DNA of 32,608 nt from an uncultured Spirochaetaceae bacterium (GCA_944389155.1 CALXLI010000061.1:1-32608), one strand, 5' to 3'; positions 7,379 through 16,250 are shown, numbered from the stretch's first letter. Notes: generated from the sequence alone by a model not told the origin. Program-made: numbers and translations.

Positions 7379-8377
7379 TTATCTTGCCTTGACAGAGAAG
7401 CCATGCTCCAGATGGCATTCCTGCAAGGATTGCATAACCAAATCACTATCATCAATCAGCGAAAGAAGCATCTGGGCAGCTTTTGCCCCCATCTCACGCT
7501 CACCTATGAATACTCTATCGAAATTATTACCGATATACGACCACTGCGGAGTTCCTATGACAACCACAGAAAGATTATCAGGCACAGAAATGCCTTTGTC
7601 CATCAGGCACTTGACACCACCGCCTCCCTGGAGATTGAAGGCGAATATCAAGGCAGTGATATCAGGATGCTCTTTCAGCATGCTCTCTGTTGCTTTGTAT
7701 CCATCTGCAAATGAGAGAGGAAAATCCTCTATCGCAACGCTTCCCTTTCCATCATAGACATCAAGAACAGCACGGCAGCGGTCAAGAAGGCAATCATTGC
7801 ATCCTTTCCAGCCAATATAGCCTATTGATGTATGTCCCATATCCAGCAGGCGTTCTGCTGCGAGCTTTCCGCTTTCATAATTAGAGGAAAGAATATAGCT
7901 ATATGGCTTTGCATGCTGTATCTTGCGATCAACGACAATATATGGAACTGAGCATGAATCAAGAAGGCTCAGACCTCTGGAACCTTCCTCCGTCGGTGCT
8001 ATGATAACCCCATCCACCCTGTGCTGAAGCGCATCGTTGAGCTTCTCATACTCATACTCCGGGTTATCCAGCGTATTGTATATGATGAGGGAATAGCCAT
8101 TCGATACCAGAACCTTCTCAGCTTCCCCTATTATCCTCGTGAAGAACTGGTTGTCGAACTGAGGAACAATCACGGCTATGCTCATCGTCCTCTCGCCTTT
8201 CAAAGACGATGCACTGCGGCTTTTAACATAGTTAAGATCTCTTGCAGCGTCCTCTACCTTCTTTCTCGTCTCTGCTGAAATATAACGCCCTTTCTTGCCG
8301 CTCAGGACGTATGAGACCGTGCAACAGGAGGTGCCTGCTTTTGCGGCAACATCTTTGATGGTTATGAATTTTCCCAC
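7379..8377 (-). CDS. LacI-family transcriptional repressor
   Basis: A 332-residue regulator. The helix-turn-helix is at residues 6-30 (TIKDVAAKAG, TVSYVLSGKKG), then the hinge-helix region YVKSRSASSLKG and a periplasmic-binding-protein-like effector domain starting at TMSIAVIVPQFDN. The start is a GTG at 8377 behind AGGAGGGCGCTG. It is the first gene of the sugar operon and is followed after 15 bases by the binding-protein gene. An AAACGTTT palindrome lies 22 bases upstream of its start, so it probably represses its own operon and releases DNA on binding a sugar or pathway intermediate. Confidence 0.93.
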   Translation of the reverse strand: MGKFITIKDVAAKAGTSCCTVSYVLSGKKGRYISAETRKKVEDAARDLNYVKSRSASSLKGERTMSIAVIVPQFDNQFFTRIIGEAEKVLVSNGYSLIIYNTLDNPEYEYEKLNDALQHRVDGVIIAPTEEGSRGLSLLDSCSVPYIVVDRKIQHAKPYSYILSSNYESGKLAAERLLDMGHTSIGYIGWKGCNDCLLDRCRAVLDVYDGKGSVAIEDFPLSFADGYKATESMLKEHPDITALIFAFNLQGGGGVKCLMDKGISVPDNLSVVVIGTPQWSYIGNNFDRVFIGEREMGAKAAQMLLSLIDDSDLVMQSLQECHLEHGFSVKAR

Positions 8378-8398
8378 CAGCGCCCTCCTGTAATATAG

Positions 8399-8410
8399 GG
8401 AAACGTTTAC
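8399..8410. promoter_or_regulatory. LacI-family operator, AAACGTTT core
   Basis: GGAAACGTTTAC has the central-CG palindrome (AAACGTTT) typical of LacI/GalR operators, with one mismatch in the flanks. It sits just downstream of a plausible -10 element and upstream of the repressor start codon, suiting repression of the whole leftward operon. A CcpA-like global regulator could also use such a site. Confidence 0.6.
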
Positions 8411-8425
8411 TTATCAAATATTAGA

Positions 8426-8454
8426 AGTATATCATACAATAACATACAGCACAA
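8426..8454 (-). promoter_or_regulatory. Possible promoter of the sugar operon
   Basis: Read leftward, TTGTGC (8449-8454), 17 bases, then TATACT (8426-8431). The -10 is good and the -35 weak. Transcription would begin near 8419, placing the operator at about +9 to +20. A weak -35 is tolerable in a regulated promoter. Other spacings nearby are possible. Confidence 0.35.
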
Positions 8455-8483
8455 TCAGAATTTACATGCTTTTCACAAACAAA

Positions 8484-8506
8484 CTGCCAGGTACCGGACC
8501 TGGCAG
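8484..8506 (-). terminator. Terminator of the ligA-phosphofructokinase operon
   Basis: A nine-base perfect stem, CTGCCAGGT (8484-8492) with ACCTGGCAG (8498-8506), closes a five-base loop. Read leftward it is followed by TTTGTTTG. It begins eight bases after the phosphofructokinase stop codon. Confidence 0.8.
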
Positions 8507-8514
8507 CATGAATC

Positions 8515-9852
8515 TCAGTTCTTCATTGAGAATGGCTGACGTGTATTTTCAAGAACATCTCTCCAAAGCGAGCCTTCGATATCAACATGGCTGCGCCTTG
8601 AGACTGCTACTTTGATAGGCACATATACATACTGGTTATTCACAAGCGAGGCAATGCACTGTGTCTTTCCAGCCATCGCAGCGTGAACGGCATGTGCGCC
8701 AATACGTGCGCAGTATATCGAATCGTAGCTGTTGGCGGGGGCTGATCTTACGATATATGAAGGATCGATATATTTGATTGATGTGGAAATCCCCTGCTCT
8801 GAGAAGAATTCCTTCATCTTGTTCTTGAGGAATATCCCTATATCATGATACTTCACATTACCCGAAGCATCGACCTCACCTGTAGGAGGAGCAAACTCCT
8901 GTCCAGCACCTTCTGCAACAAGGATTACGGCATGGCCGCGCTCCTCTATCCTTCTCTTGACGTTCTCAAGAAGGCCATTAGGCCCATCAAGATCGAAAGG
9001 AGATTCAGGGATAAGGCAGAAATTCACATCTGACTGAGCAAGGGATGTGTGTGCGGCAATGAATCCGGACTCCCTTCCCATGACCTTTACAAGACCTATT
9101 CCGTTTATAGCACCCTTAGCCTCAACATGAGCGCCACGGACAACAGGAACAGCAGTGGAGACAGCTGTATCGAAACCGAATGAAGAATCAATGAACGAAA
9201 GGTCGTTATCGATGGTCTTAGGAACTCCGACAACCGCAATCTTGAGTCCTCTTCTCTTGATTTCCTCTCCGATGTCATAAGCGCCACGGAGCGTACCGTC
9301 TCCACCGATTGCGATAAGGATATTTATATTAAGACGCTCAAGGCTATCGACAATCTCCTCAACCTGCTTTCCGCCACCGCGGGCAGAACCAAGGATCGTG
9401 CCGCCCTTTTCCTGGATTTCATCGACAACATCTGGATTAAGGTCGATGATCGGCCATGGAGAGTTCTCCAGAAGACCAAGATACCCATACTGGATTCCCG
9501 AGATCCTCCTTACTCCGTATCTATACCAGAAACAACGCACAACTGAACGTATGACATTGTTCAGTCCTGGGCATATTCCACCGCAGGTACAGATTGCGGC
9601 ATGCACATGTGAAGGATTGAAATAGATTTTCTCCCTAGGGCCTGCGACCTCAAGTGTGGATGAATTGAGAGGACGGACCGTTCCGTCAACCTCCTCTGCC
9701 GTGATCGTGTAAAGGATCCTGTCTGAGTCCTTCACGTAATCAGCAAGGCCATCTCCACCTTTCTTCGACATGCGGATAGGTGAATTAAGCTTTGCCTCTC
9801 CAAGTCTATCAATCGTGAAATCATACTGTGGTTGCTTCGAGACTGCGCTCAT
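8515..9852 (-). CDS. pfkA: 6-phosphofructokinase, long group-X type, probably ATP-dependent
   Basis: A 445-residue PFK-A superfamily enzyme, longer than the ~320-residue E. coli type. Substrate-site motifs are GGICPGLN (91-98), IGGDGT (182-187), VPKTIDND (210-217) and VMGRESGFIA. Pyrophosphate-dependent relatives have GGDD with PKTIDND; classic ATP enzymes have GGDG with Gly in place of the Lys. This protein has GGDG with the Lys, the combination found in plant, trypanosomatid and related bacterial long PFKs, which use ATP. It phosphorylates fructose 6-phosphate in glycolysis. GGAGG precedes the ATG, which overlaps the upstream stop as ATGA. Last gene of its operon. Donor choice is inferred from residues only. 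Confidence 0.9.
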   Translation of the reverse strand: MSAVSKQPQYDFTIDRLGEAKLNSPIRMSKKGGDGLADYVKDSDRILYTITAEEVDGTVRPLNSSTLEVAGPREKIYFNPSHVHAAICTCGGICPGLNNVIRSVVRCFWYRYGVRRISGIQYGYLGLLENSPWPIIDLNPDVVDEIQEKGGTILGSARGGGKQVEEIVDSLERLNINILIAIGGDGTLRGAYDIGEEIKRRGLKIAVVGVPKTIDNDLSFIDSSFGFDTAVSTAVPVVRGAHVEAKGAINGIGLVKVMGRESGFIAAHTSLAQSDVNFCLIPESPFDLDGPNGLLENVKRRIEERGHAVILVAEGAGQEFAPPTGEVDASGNVKYHDIGIFLKNKMKEFFSEQGISTSIKYIDPSYIVRSAPANSYDSIYCARIGAHAVHAAMAGKTQCIASLVNNQYVYVPIKVAVSRRSHVDIEGSLWRDVLENTRQPFSMKN

Positions 9853-10211
9853 CTGTATTCCTCCAATAATCTGCCGCTCTCCTCTTCGAATTTCCTGAAC
9901 CTGTCCTCAGCAGATGCTTTGACATCGTCCTGAAAAGCCTTGTAGAGCTTTATATACTCAAGTGCAAAAGGCGTAAGCTCTGCACCTCTGTGCTCTGCCC
10001 CGCCCTTTTTCCTATCTATCATAGGAAGCCCCAGTGCCTTCTCGATATTCTCCAGCATCACCCGGGCTTTTGTATACGAAAGACCCATCCTCTGAGACGC
10101 AGCAAGAAGGGATCCGGTTTCAAGCACACCTTCCAGCAGCCACAGGACACCAGCTCCCATGAACTTCTCTCCGTCATCATTGAGGATATAGAGTTTCGTA
10201 CTCAGTTCCAT
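9849..10211 (-). CDS. ModE-like winged-helix DNA-binding protein
   Basis: A 120-residue protein matching the N-terminal DNA-binding domain of ModE/LysR-type regulators: GVLWLLEGVLETGSLLAASQ, then MGLSYTKARVMLENIEKALG, then a wing with ELTPFALEYIKLY. It lacks the TOBE (molybdate-binding) domains of full ModE, so molybdate sensing is not implied. GGGAG precedes the ATG. It overlaps the aminotransferase stop by ten bases and the phosphofructokinase start by four, so all three are probably coupled. Targets unknown; a xanthine-dehydrogenase-like cluster lies about 6 kb away, but no link can be shown. Confidence 0.8.
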   Translation of the reverse strand: MELSTKLYILNDDGEKFMGAGVLWLLEGVLETGSLLAASQRMGLSYTKARVMLENIEKALGLPMIDRKKGGAEHRGAELTPFALEYIKLYKAFQDDVKASAEDRFRKFEEESGRLLEEYR

Positions 10212-11503
10212 AGCTCTCCCGCTGCCTTATAGACAGTATCCACTACCTCATCCAGGCCTTCAAGCTCAACAGAACAGTACGCAAGACGAAGCGTGCGTCC
10301 CATTATGTTTATAGCCCCTATCTGATATTTCTCAAGCAGATGCTTTCTGAGCTCCTCAGCATCATGACCATTCGTGTCAAATGCCATGAAATAACCAGAG
10401 TTGAAAGGATATGGCGTAAGCGTCTTCTCACCAGCGTGGCGCGATACAGCCTTATGCACAGCACTATAGCGCTTCTGCATCTCCGTAAACAGCGCCCCCT
10501 TGTCCCGCTCTCTTGCATCGCCAGCTTTCATTGCCTTGAGCAGCAGGCTCTGCCCCGGCCTGTCACAGTTCGACACCGTGCACCTTATAGCGCCGAGTGT
10601 CTTTTTCTGAAGCGCATCGATGTGCTCATCGGTAAAGGCTTTCGATGCATATGTTATGAAGCCGATCCTGAAGCCCCAGACCATTTCCTCCTTGGTCGCA
10701 GCATCGCCTTTTATCGCAAAGATGTTCTCATGGGCATCGGCAAGATATGCAAAGAGGGATTCTTTCTCTGTCTCATCCTCAAAGAAAAGACCGAAATAAG
10801 CATCATCAGAGATAACCATGACCTTCTTGCCTGTATCAGCTACGCTCTTGATTGCCTCAACTATCTTCACAGCTTCATCCTTGGATGGAGTATAGCCCGT
10901 TGGATTGTTAGGGAAGTTGAGGATGATCCTTGCTGTATTGCCCTTTGTACCAAGAAGGGCTTCCTTCATTCCTTCGGTATTGAAGTGTCCGTTTTCATCA
11001 TAGAACCTGAAAAGCTTCAGCTTCGCTCCGACAAGGTCAGTGAAGATCAGATCGTAGTTATCCCAGAAGAGATCAGGACAGACGACCTCATCGTCAGGAG
11101 ATACAAACAGCTCTGCTATCAGGCTGATAGTATGTGTCAGGCCCCCTGTGACAATAGGCGTTGATGTCTTCTTGCCTTTCAGAGCTGGATTCTTCGCCTC
11201 CATATCAGCTTTCCAAAGCGCCCTGAGCTCTTTGTCGCCTCCGCCCGGAGCATATGAGAAAAGCTGGGAAGGCTTGAATATGCCATCCTTGAATGATGAG
11301 TAGATATCAGAAAGGTAGAAAGGCTCACCATGGCTTGTAGCAAGACCGACAGTGGCATTGTATTTCCTTGCCTTCTCCTTTGCCTCGTCACTCTGGGCAA
11401 CGATTCCCTTAGGGAAATACATCCTCTTTCCAACTTCAGAGAGAAAAGGATACGCACATGAATCTTCAAGCGCTGCATTAAGCTGTACTGCAAGTTCGTT
11501 CAT
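10202..11503 (-). CDS. PLP-dependent aminotransferase, class I/II fold
   Basis: A 433-residue fold-type I aminotransferase. Visible motifs are NFPNNPTGY (substrate/cofactor loop), ISDDAYFGLFF (the Asp that contacts the PLP nitrogen), and ATKEEMVWGFRIGF, whose Lys has the K-x5-G-x-R-x-G spacing of the PLP Schiff-base lysine. A late Arg in GRTLRLAYC would bind the substrate carboxylate. Amino donor and acceptor cannot be assigned. AGGAG precedes the ATG. It lies 39 bases after ligA and overlaps the HTH gene downstream. Cytoplasmic. Confidence 0.88.
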   Translation of the reverse strand: MNELAVQLNAALEDSCAYPFLSEVGKRMYFPKGIVAQSDEAKEKARKYNATVGLATSHGEPFYLSDIYSSFKDGIFKPSQLFSYAPGGGDKELRALWKADMEAKNPALKGKKTSTPIVTGGLTHTISLIAELFVSPDDEVVCPDLFWDNYDLIFTDLVGAKLKLFRFYDENGHFNTEGMKEALLGTKGNTARIILNFPNNPTGYTPSKDEAVKIVEAIKSVADTGKKVMVISDDAYFGLFFEDETEKESLFAYLADAHENIFAIKGDAATKEEMVWGFRIGFITYASKAFTDEHIDALQKKTLGAIRCTVSNCDRPGQSLLLKAMKAGDARERDKGALFTEMQKRYSAVHKAVSRHAGEKTLTPYPFNSGYFMAFDTNGHDAEELRKHLLEKYQIGAINIMGRTLRLAYCSVELEGLDEVVDTVYKAAGELWN

Positions 11504-11542
11504 AATATCTCCTACTCACCCCTTATAAACCATTGCTTGAAT

Positions 11543-13654
11543 TTAGAAAAGCAGTAATTGGCCGTCTGCTGGTCCAGCTGCTGCATCTTTCTTCCCTATA
11601 AGCGAAAGAAATTCATCCTCACCCACGATCTTTACGCCCAGCCTTTCAGCATCCGCCCTCTTCGATCCGCCGCCTTCTCCCGAAAGAAGATGCGTTGTCC
11701 TGGATGTAACAGAACTGACTGTACGGCCACCACGCTTCTCAATCTCCTTGAGCGCTTTGCTTCGAGGATTGAATGACCTGAAAGAACCTGTTATGCACCA
11801 GACCTGGCCTTCGAATATCCTTTCCTCGCTCTTTTCCTGCTTATCAAGGGATGCATCAAGCTTAAGGCCAGATGACCGCAGAGCCTCAATCATCGTCAGA
11901 AGCTCAGATGATCTGAATGCGCTTATTATGTTCTCTGCAGTTGTCTCACCGATTCCGGCAATAGAGACAAATGGCTCAATGCTTCCATCCTTTGCCGCAG
12001 CAATGAGCTTGTCGATATCGTCAAAACCTCCGGCAATGAGCATTTCAGCTCCTTTTTTCCCTATCTCCGCAATGCCAAGCGAGGAAAGAACAGTTGCAAA
12101 AGGACGATCCTTGCTCTCCTTTATGCCATTCTCCAAAGCTTTTATGCTCTTCTCTCCGATTCCGGGAAGTCCTATGGCCTTTGAGAAATCCGCACTGTAG
12201 ATATCAGGGATGCTCTTGAGGATTCCCGCATCATAGAGCACAGCGACTGTCTTAGGTCCAAGCCCCTCTATATCCATCTGATCGGAAGATGCGAAGAATG
12301 ATATACGCCCCTTCACCTGATCAGGGCAATCATAGTTCTGGCAGTACTGCAAGCCTCCTATCTGGACTATCCTGCTGCCACAGCATGGGCAGGAATCCGG
12401 GAGCTTATATGTCGTATTGCCATCATTGTTCTTCTCGATTACGGCTTCTACGGCTGGTATCACATCCCCACGCTTGGATATCGAAACAGTATCCCCTATC
12501 GCAAGTTCAAGCTCATTTATGTACTCCTGATTGTGAAGGGTGGCTCTTTTTATCGTAGAACCTCCAAGCTTTGTAGCTGTGATCTCAGCAACAGGGGTGA
12601 TGCGTCCAGTACGCCCGACTTGCACAGTTATCCCCAAGAGCTTAGCCTCGGCCTGCGGGGATTCGAACTTATATGCAATGGCCCAGCGAGGATGATGCTC
12701 CGTATATCCAAAATGCTCCCTTACATCAAGCTCGTTGATCTTGAATACGAGCCCATCTATCTCATAAGGAAGCGACGCACGCTCAGCTGTCTTCCTCTTG
12801 ATGTACTCATCAATCTCGGAGAATGCATATGCATCGCCTTCAAGGCCTGCAGCTTTCAGCTTTTCCTCAGCATCCGCCTTCGTATCAGCAAAGAAAGAGA
12901 GGTGCGGGTTTATCTGGAAGCCAAGCTTCTTGAGCGTTGAGAGTATTGAGATATGGTCAGGGGGTGTCTCATCCTTATTGCTCCAGAAACCTTCATAGCA
13001 GAAGATATCCATCGGAACCAGCCTAGCCTCGCTGCTTTTCTGCCTCCTTACCGCTCCAGCTGTAAGATTGCGTGGATTTGCAGCCTTCTTGGCATCATCG
13101 CTCTCGGATTCGTTGAAATGCTCGAAATCTGCCTTGCGGATGAAAACCTCACCCCTTACAGCGATATCCACAGGCTCAGACAGTTTCAGCGGAACTGTAT
13201 GGATAGTCATTATGTTCGCAGTCACATCGTTTCCGATCTCACCGTTTCCACGGGTCACTGCACGTACAAGGAGGCCTCCCTCGTAATAGAGAACCATTGA
13301 TATCCCATCAATCTTCTCTTCTGCGGCAAATGACAGCAGTCCCCCTTCCTTATCAATGCTTTTTGAGAAGAAGTCCAGCACAGCTTCATCAGAATATGCC
13401 TTATCAAGCGACAGGACAGGGATTGTATGCCTGATCTCAGGGAAATCATTGGTAAGGTCAGAGCCAACCCGAAGCGTCGGCGAATCCGGATGCATAAGCT
13501 CCGGATGCTCTTTCTCAAGCATGGAAAGCCGATCAGAGAGCCTATCGTATTCACTGTCAGAGACCAAGGAGATTCCTTCTTTATAATACTTGTCCTGATA
13601 AACCTTCAGTTCGCTTGTAAGCTTATCTATCTCTTCCTTTGCATTCATTGCCAT
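11543..13654 (-). CDS. ligA: NAD-dependent DNA ligase
   Basis: A 703-residue LigA. Domains in order are the N-terminal NAD-binding region with YDRL and the adenylation domain, whose nucleotidyl lysine is in EKIDG (K114). The OB fold includes VQVGRTGRITPVAE and the zinc finger is CPCCGS...CQNYDC (C422, C425, C438, C443). Helix-hairpin-helix repeats follow (GLPGIGEKSIKALENG, SIAGIGETTAENI), then a C-terminal BRCT domain (about 625-695). It seals nicks in replication and repair. Full family length. No clear Shine-Dalgarno; the ATG at 13648 is an alternative start. The nearby aminotransferase, HTH and phosphofructokinase genes may share its transcript. Confidence 0.97.
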   Translation of the reverse strand: MAMNAKEEIDKLTSELKVYQDKYYKEGISLVSDSEYDRLSDRLSMLEKEHPELMHPDSPTLRVGSDLTNDFPEIRHTIPVLSLDKAYSDEAVLDFFSKSIDKEGGLLSFAAEEKIDGISMVLYYEGGLLVRAVTRGNGEIGNDVTANIMTIHTVPLKLSEPVDIAVRGEVFIRKADFEHFNESESDDAKKAANPRNLTAGAVRRQKSSEARLVPMDIFCYEGFWSNKDETPPDHISILSTLKKLGFQINPHLSFFADTKADAEEKLKAAGLEGDAYAFSEIDEYIKRKTAERASLPYEIDGLVFKINELDVREHFGYTEHHPRWAIAYKFESPQAEAKLLGITVQVGRTGRITPVAEITATKLGGSTIKRATLHNQEYINELELAIGDTVSISKRGDVIPAVEAVIEKNNDGNTTYKLPDSCPCCGSRIVQIGGLQYCQNYDCPDQVKGRISFFASSDQMDIEGLGPKTVAVLYDAGILKSIPDIYSADFSKAIGLPGIGEKSIKALENGIKESKDRPFATVLSSLGIAEIGKKGAEMLIAGGFDDIDKLIAAAKDGSIEPFVSIAGIGETTAENIISAFRSSELLTMIEALRSSGLKLDASLDKQEKSEERIFEGQVWCITGSFRSFNPRSKALKEIEKRGGRTVSSVTSRTTHLLSGEGGGSKRADAERLGVKIVGEDEFLSLIGKKDAAAGPADGQLLLF

Positions 13655-13742
13655 AGAATATCACACTTAGGGTTAATGTAATATTCATTGTATCAGAACA
13701 GAGAATTAACCATTACTATTGATAATACAACAGGAGGACAAA

Positions 13743-15518
13743 ATGAAGAAAGCTCTGATTGCCACAATCGTGTTTTGTACTATACTGTCAGCTGTGTTTG
13801 CAGATACGCATATTACAATACTCGGTACATCTGATCTTCATGGGAATATCTGGGGATATTCATATGAGGACAGCAAGGAAACAGATAACAACGGCATGGC
13901 CAGGCTCTATACGTACATAGAGAGCGTAAGGGAAGAGAATCCCAATACCATACTCATCGATGCAGGGGATGATATCCAGGGTACGATCATGACCGATGAC
14001 ATCTACAACAAGACCCCTGACGCGGAGCATCCCGTGATCGCTGCTATGAACTATATGGGCTATGAGGCGATGACGCTTGGAAACCATGAGTTCAACTGGG
14101 GGACCGATACCGCGGCGAAGATACTCAGTCAAGCAGACTTCCCGGTTCTTGCTGCGAACGTCAGGAATCAGGACGGCTCATACGCAACAGGACTTGGCTG
14201 GATCATAATCCCAGCAGGCGGTGTGGATGTTGCTGTTATCGGAGTGATCACACCTAATGTGCCGATATGGGACGGAGGCAAGGAAGGCATTGGATCGCTG
14301 ACATTCCTTCCTGCGAATGAAGCGGTAAAGGAAGCAATCGCGGAGATCGGTGATAAAGCCGATGTCATAGTTGTTTCCGCACATATGGGAATGTACGCAG
14401 AGTTTGATGAAGATGGAGGCTCCGACTCTGCACAGAAGATCCTGGATGACAATCCTGAGATAGATGTACTGCAGGTTGCGCACAACCATGTTGTCGTTTC
14501 CGAAAAGCAAGGCTCTACCGTTATTGGCGGATGCAGGAACGGTGGACGCGATATTGCACGTTTCGACATCTACCTCGATGATGACAACAACGTTATAGAC
14601 AGCACTGTGCAGATTGTTGATATGAAGGGCGTTGTACCATCAGAGGAGATAAGGTCAATCCCTCTTGTAAAAGAAGCACATGAACAGACGATCGCATATG
14701 TGACAGGAGGTGGCGGAGAAGATGGCGAAGGCGGTGTAGCTCTTGGTTCAACAACAGCCAGATTCCAGCCAGAGAATGAAATAAGGGGCATCCCGGAAGG
14801 AAGAGTACGCGATACAGCTGTCATGGATCTGATCAACATGATCCAGCTGAATGCATCTGGTGCTGATGTTTCAGCAGCTGCTCTCTTCAAGGATACAAGT
14901 GACCTGCCAGAAGGGGATATAAACTACGGGAATATCTTCGACATCTACAAATTCGACAACACGCTCTACCGCGTTACGGTAACAGGCGCAGAGCTCAAGG
15001 CTTATATGGAATGGAGCGCTGAATGCTATAACCAGTGGCAGCCTGGGGATATAAGCATATCATTCGATCCAGAGTACCCGGATTACCTCTATGATATGTT
15101 CGAAGGTGTTGATTATGAGATCGATCTTTCCCAGCCTAAGGGAGAGAGAATCAAGAACGTCATGTTCAAGGGAGAGCCTCTTAAGGATGATGATGTGCTC
15201 ACACTTGCAGTAAACAACTATCGCTATTCATCAGCGCTCAAGGCTCAGGGCCTCATAAGCGGCAAGAGGGATTGGGAAAGCTCCTCCTCTATCCGCGATA
15301 TGATCGTAGATTACTTTGCAAAGAACTCCCCTGTTGCTCCTTTTACAACGGACAACTGGAAGATAACAGGCGTGGACCTCTCTGAAGATGACCCAAGGAG
15401 AGCTGAGATCATCTCCTATATAAACGAAGGTTATCTTGAACCACCGTACTCAGCTTCCTACAATCTTGCCGATTACGACGCGCTTGTTGCAGAAGCACAG
15501 AGCAACATGAACAACTGA
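13743..15518 (+). CDS. Exported 5'-nucleotidase / cyclic nucleotide phosphodiesterase family
   Basis: A 591-residue protein of the UshA/CpdB family. The signal peptide is MKKALIATIVFCTILSAVFA, cleaved before DTH. The metallophosphoesterase domain shows GTSDLHGN (D31, H33), DAGDDIQG, LGNHEFNWG, SAHMG and AHNHVVV, a full set of metal ligands. The C-terminal 5'-nucleotidase substrate domain follows (NIFDIYKFDNTLYRVTVTG...). AGGAGG stands five bases before the ATG at 13743. It probably dephosphorylates nucleotides in the periplasm, which would feed the nucleoside transporter encoded downstream in the window. UshA-like versus 2',3'-cyclic specificity cannot be settled. A UUCG-loop terminator follows. 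Confidence 0.9.
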   Translation: MKKALIATIVFCTILSAVFADTHITILGTSDLHGNIWGYSYEDSKETDNNGMARLYTYIESVREENPNTILIDAGDDIQGTIMTDDIYNKTPDAEHPVIAAMNYMGYEAMTLGNHEFNWGTDTAAKILSQADFPVLAANVRNQDGSYATGLGWIIIPAGGVDVAVIGVITPNVPIWDGGKEGIGSLTFLPANEAVKEAIAEIGDKADVIVVSAHMGMYAEFDEDGGSDSAQKILDDNPEIDVLQVAHNHVVVSEKQGSTVIGGCRNGGRDIARFDIYLDDDNNVIDSTVQIVDMKGVVPSEEIRSIPLVKEAHEQTIAYVTGGGGEDGEGGVALGSTTARFQPENEIRGIPEGRVRDTAVMDLINMIQLNASGADVSAAALFKDTSDLPEGDINYGNIFDIYKFDNTLYRVTVTGAELKAYMEWSAECYNQWQPGDISISFDPEYPDYLYDMFEGVDYEIDLSQPKGERIKNVMFKGEPLKDDDVLTLAVNNYRYSSALKAQGLISGKRDWESSSSIRDMIVDYFAKNSPVAPFTTDNWKITGVDLSEDDPRRAEIISYINEGYLEPPYSASYNLADYDALVAEAQSNMNN

Positions 15519-15523
15519 TACAC

Positions 15524-15550
15524 AGGGGCTGCTTCGGCAGCCTCTCTTGT
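15524..15550 (+). terminator. Intrinsic terminator with TTCG tetraloop
   Basis: AGGGGCTGC (15524-15532) pairs with GCAGCCTCT (15537-15545), with one G-T, closing an extra-stable TTCG loop, followed by CTTGTT. It begins six bases after the nucleotidase stop. Confidence 0.75.
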
Positions 15551-15584
15551 TGATTCACCGCCTGATAGAAACTATCATCAGATC

Positions 15585-16130
15585 ATGAAGAAGATCCTTT
15601 TCATTTCAGGCAGCCTGAGGAAAGAAAGCTACAATACACAGCTTATGGCAATGGCTGCAGACATCCTCTCAAAGGATTTCAGCTGCTCATTCCTCGATTA
15701 CAGAGATATCCCATTCATGAATCAGGACATCGAGTTCCCTCCCCCGGCATCTGTTGAGAGAGCAAGGGAGGCGACGGCAGAGGCTAACGCTATCTGGATA
15801 GGAAGTCCTGAATACAACCATAGCTATAGCGCATCGTTGAAGAATCTGATTGACTGGCTCTCCCGCCCGGTGGAGGCAGGGGACTATTCAACAGCTGTTG
15901 GAAGAGGAAAGCTCATCGCTCTCAGCTCTGCAGCAGGCACATCAGGCGGAGCATTCTCACTTACAAAGCTGAGAGAGGTTCTTGCCATGCTATCCTTAAG
16001 GATAATCGAGAAAGAGACTATGATAGCCCTCGGAAACAGATTCGGAGAGAAACGTCTTGTACTCACAGAAGAAGAGAAAACAGCGCTTGCAGAAGAATGC
16101 ATGGAACTGAAGACACTGCTCAATGCCTGA
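15585..16130 (+). CDS. NADPH-dependent FMN reductase-family protein
   Basis: A 181-residue flavodoxin-fold protein. GSLRKESYN binds the FMN phosphate and SPEYNHSYSASLKNLIDW is the family's second flavin-contact motif; a glycine-rich SSAAGTSGGAF follows. Such enzymes reduce flavins, quinones or azo compounds with NAD(P)H. The ATG at 15585 has no obvious Shine-Dalgarno and lies just after a small TGATAG/CTATCA hairpin (15563-15577). It stands ahead of a molybdo-flavoprotein-like cluster, but 131 bases and a structured leader separate them. Cytoplasmic; substrate unknown. Confidence 0.85.
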   Translation: MKKILFISGSLRKESYNTQLMAMAADILSKDFSCSFLDYRDIPFMNQDIEFPPPASVERAREATAEANAIWIGSPEYNHSYSASLKNLIDWLSRPVEAGDYSTAVGRGKLIALSSAAGTSGGAFSLTKLREVLAMLSLRIIEKETMIALGNRFGEKRLVLTEEEKTALAEECMELKTLLNA

Positions 16131-16159
16131 AGCATATCAGTTCTGTCCTCTGATCTATC

Positions 16160-16250
16160 AGCATCTCTTATCCTTGCTCCAGCCTGAACGCATTGCAAGG
16201 TTTCGGTTTTGGCATAGCACGGCGCGTTGCGTTAGAGAGTTAGAGATGCT
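16160..16250 (+). promoter_or_regulatory. Possible structured leader before the xanthine-dehydrogenase-like genes
   Basis: AGCATCTCT (16160-16168) is perfectly complementary to AGAGATGCT (16242-16250). Inside it AACGCA (16187-16192) can pair with TGCGTT (16228-16233), giving a nested two-stem structure. The next gene starts 12 bases later without a Shine-Dalgarno. This could be an RNA control element or a chance fold. I could not match it to the Moco or another known riboswitch. Confidence 0.3.
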
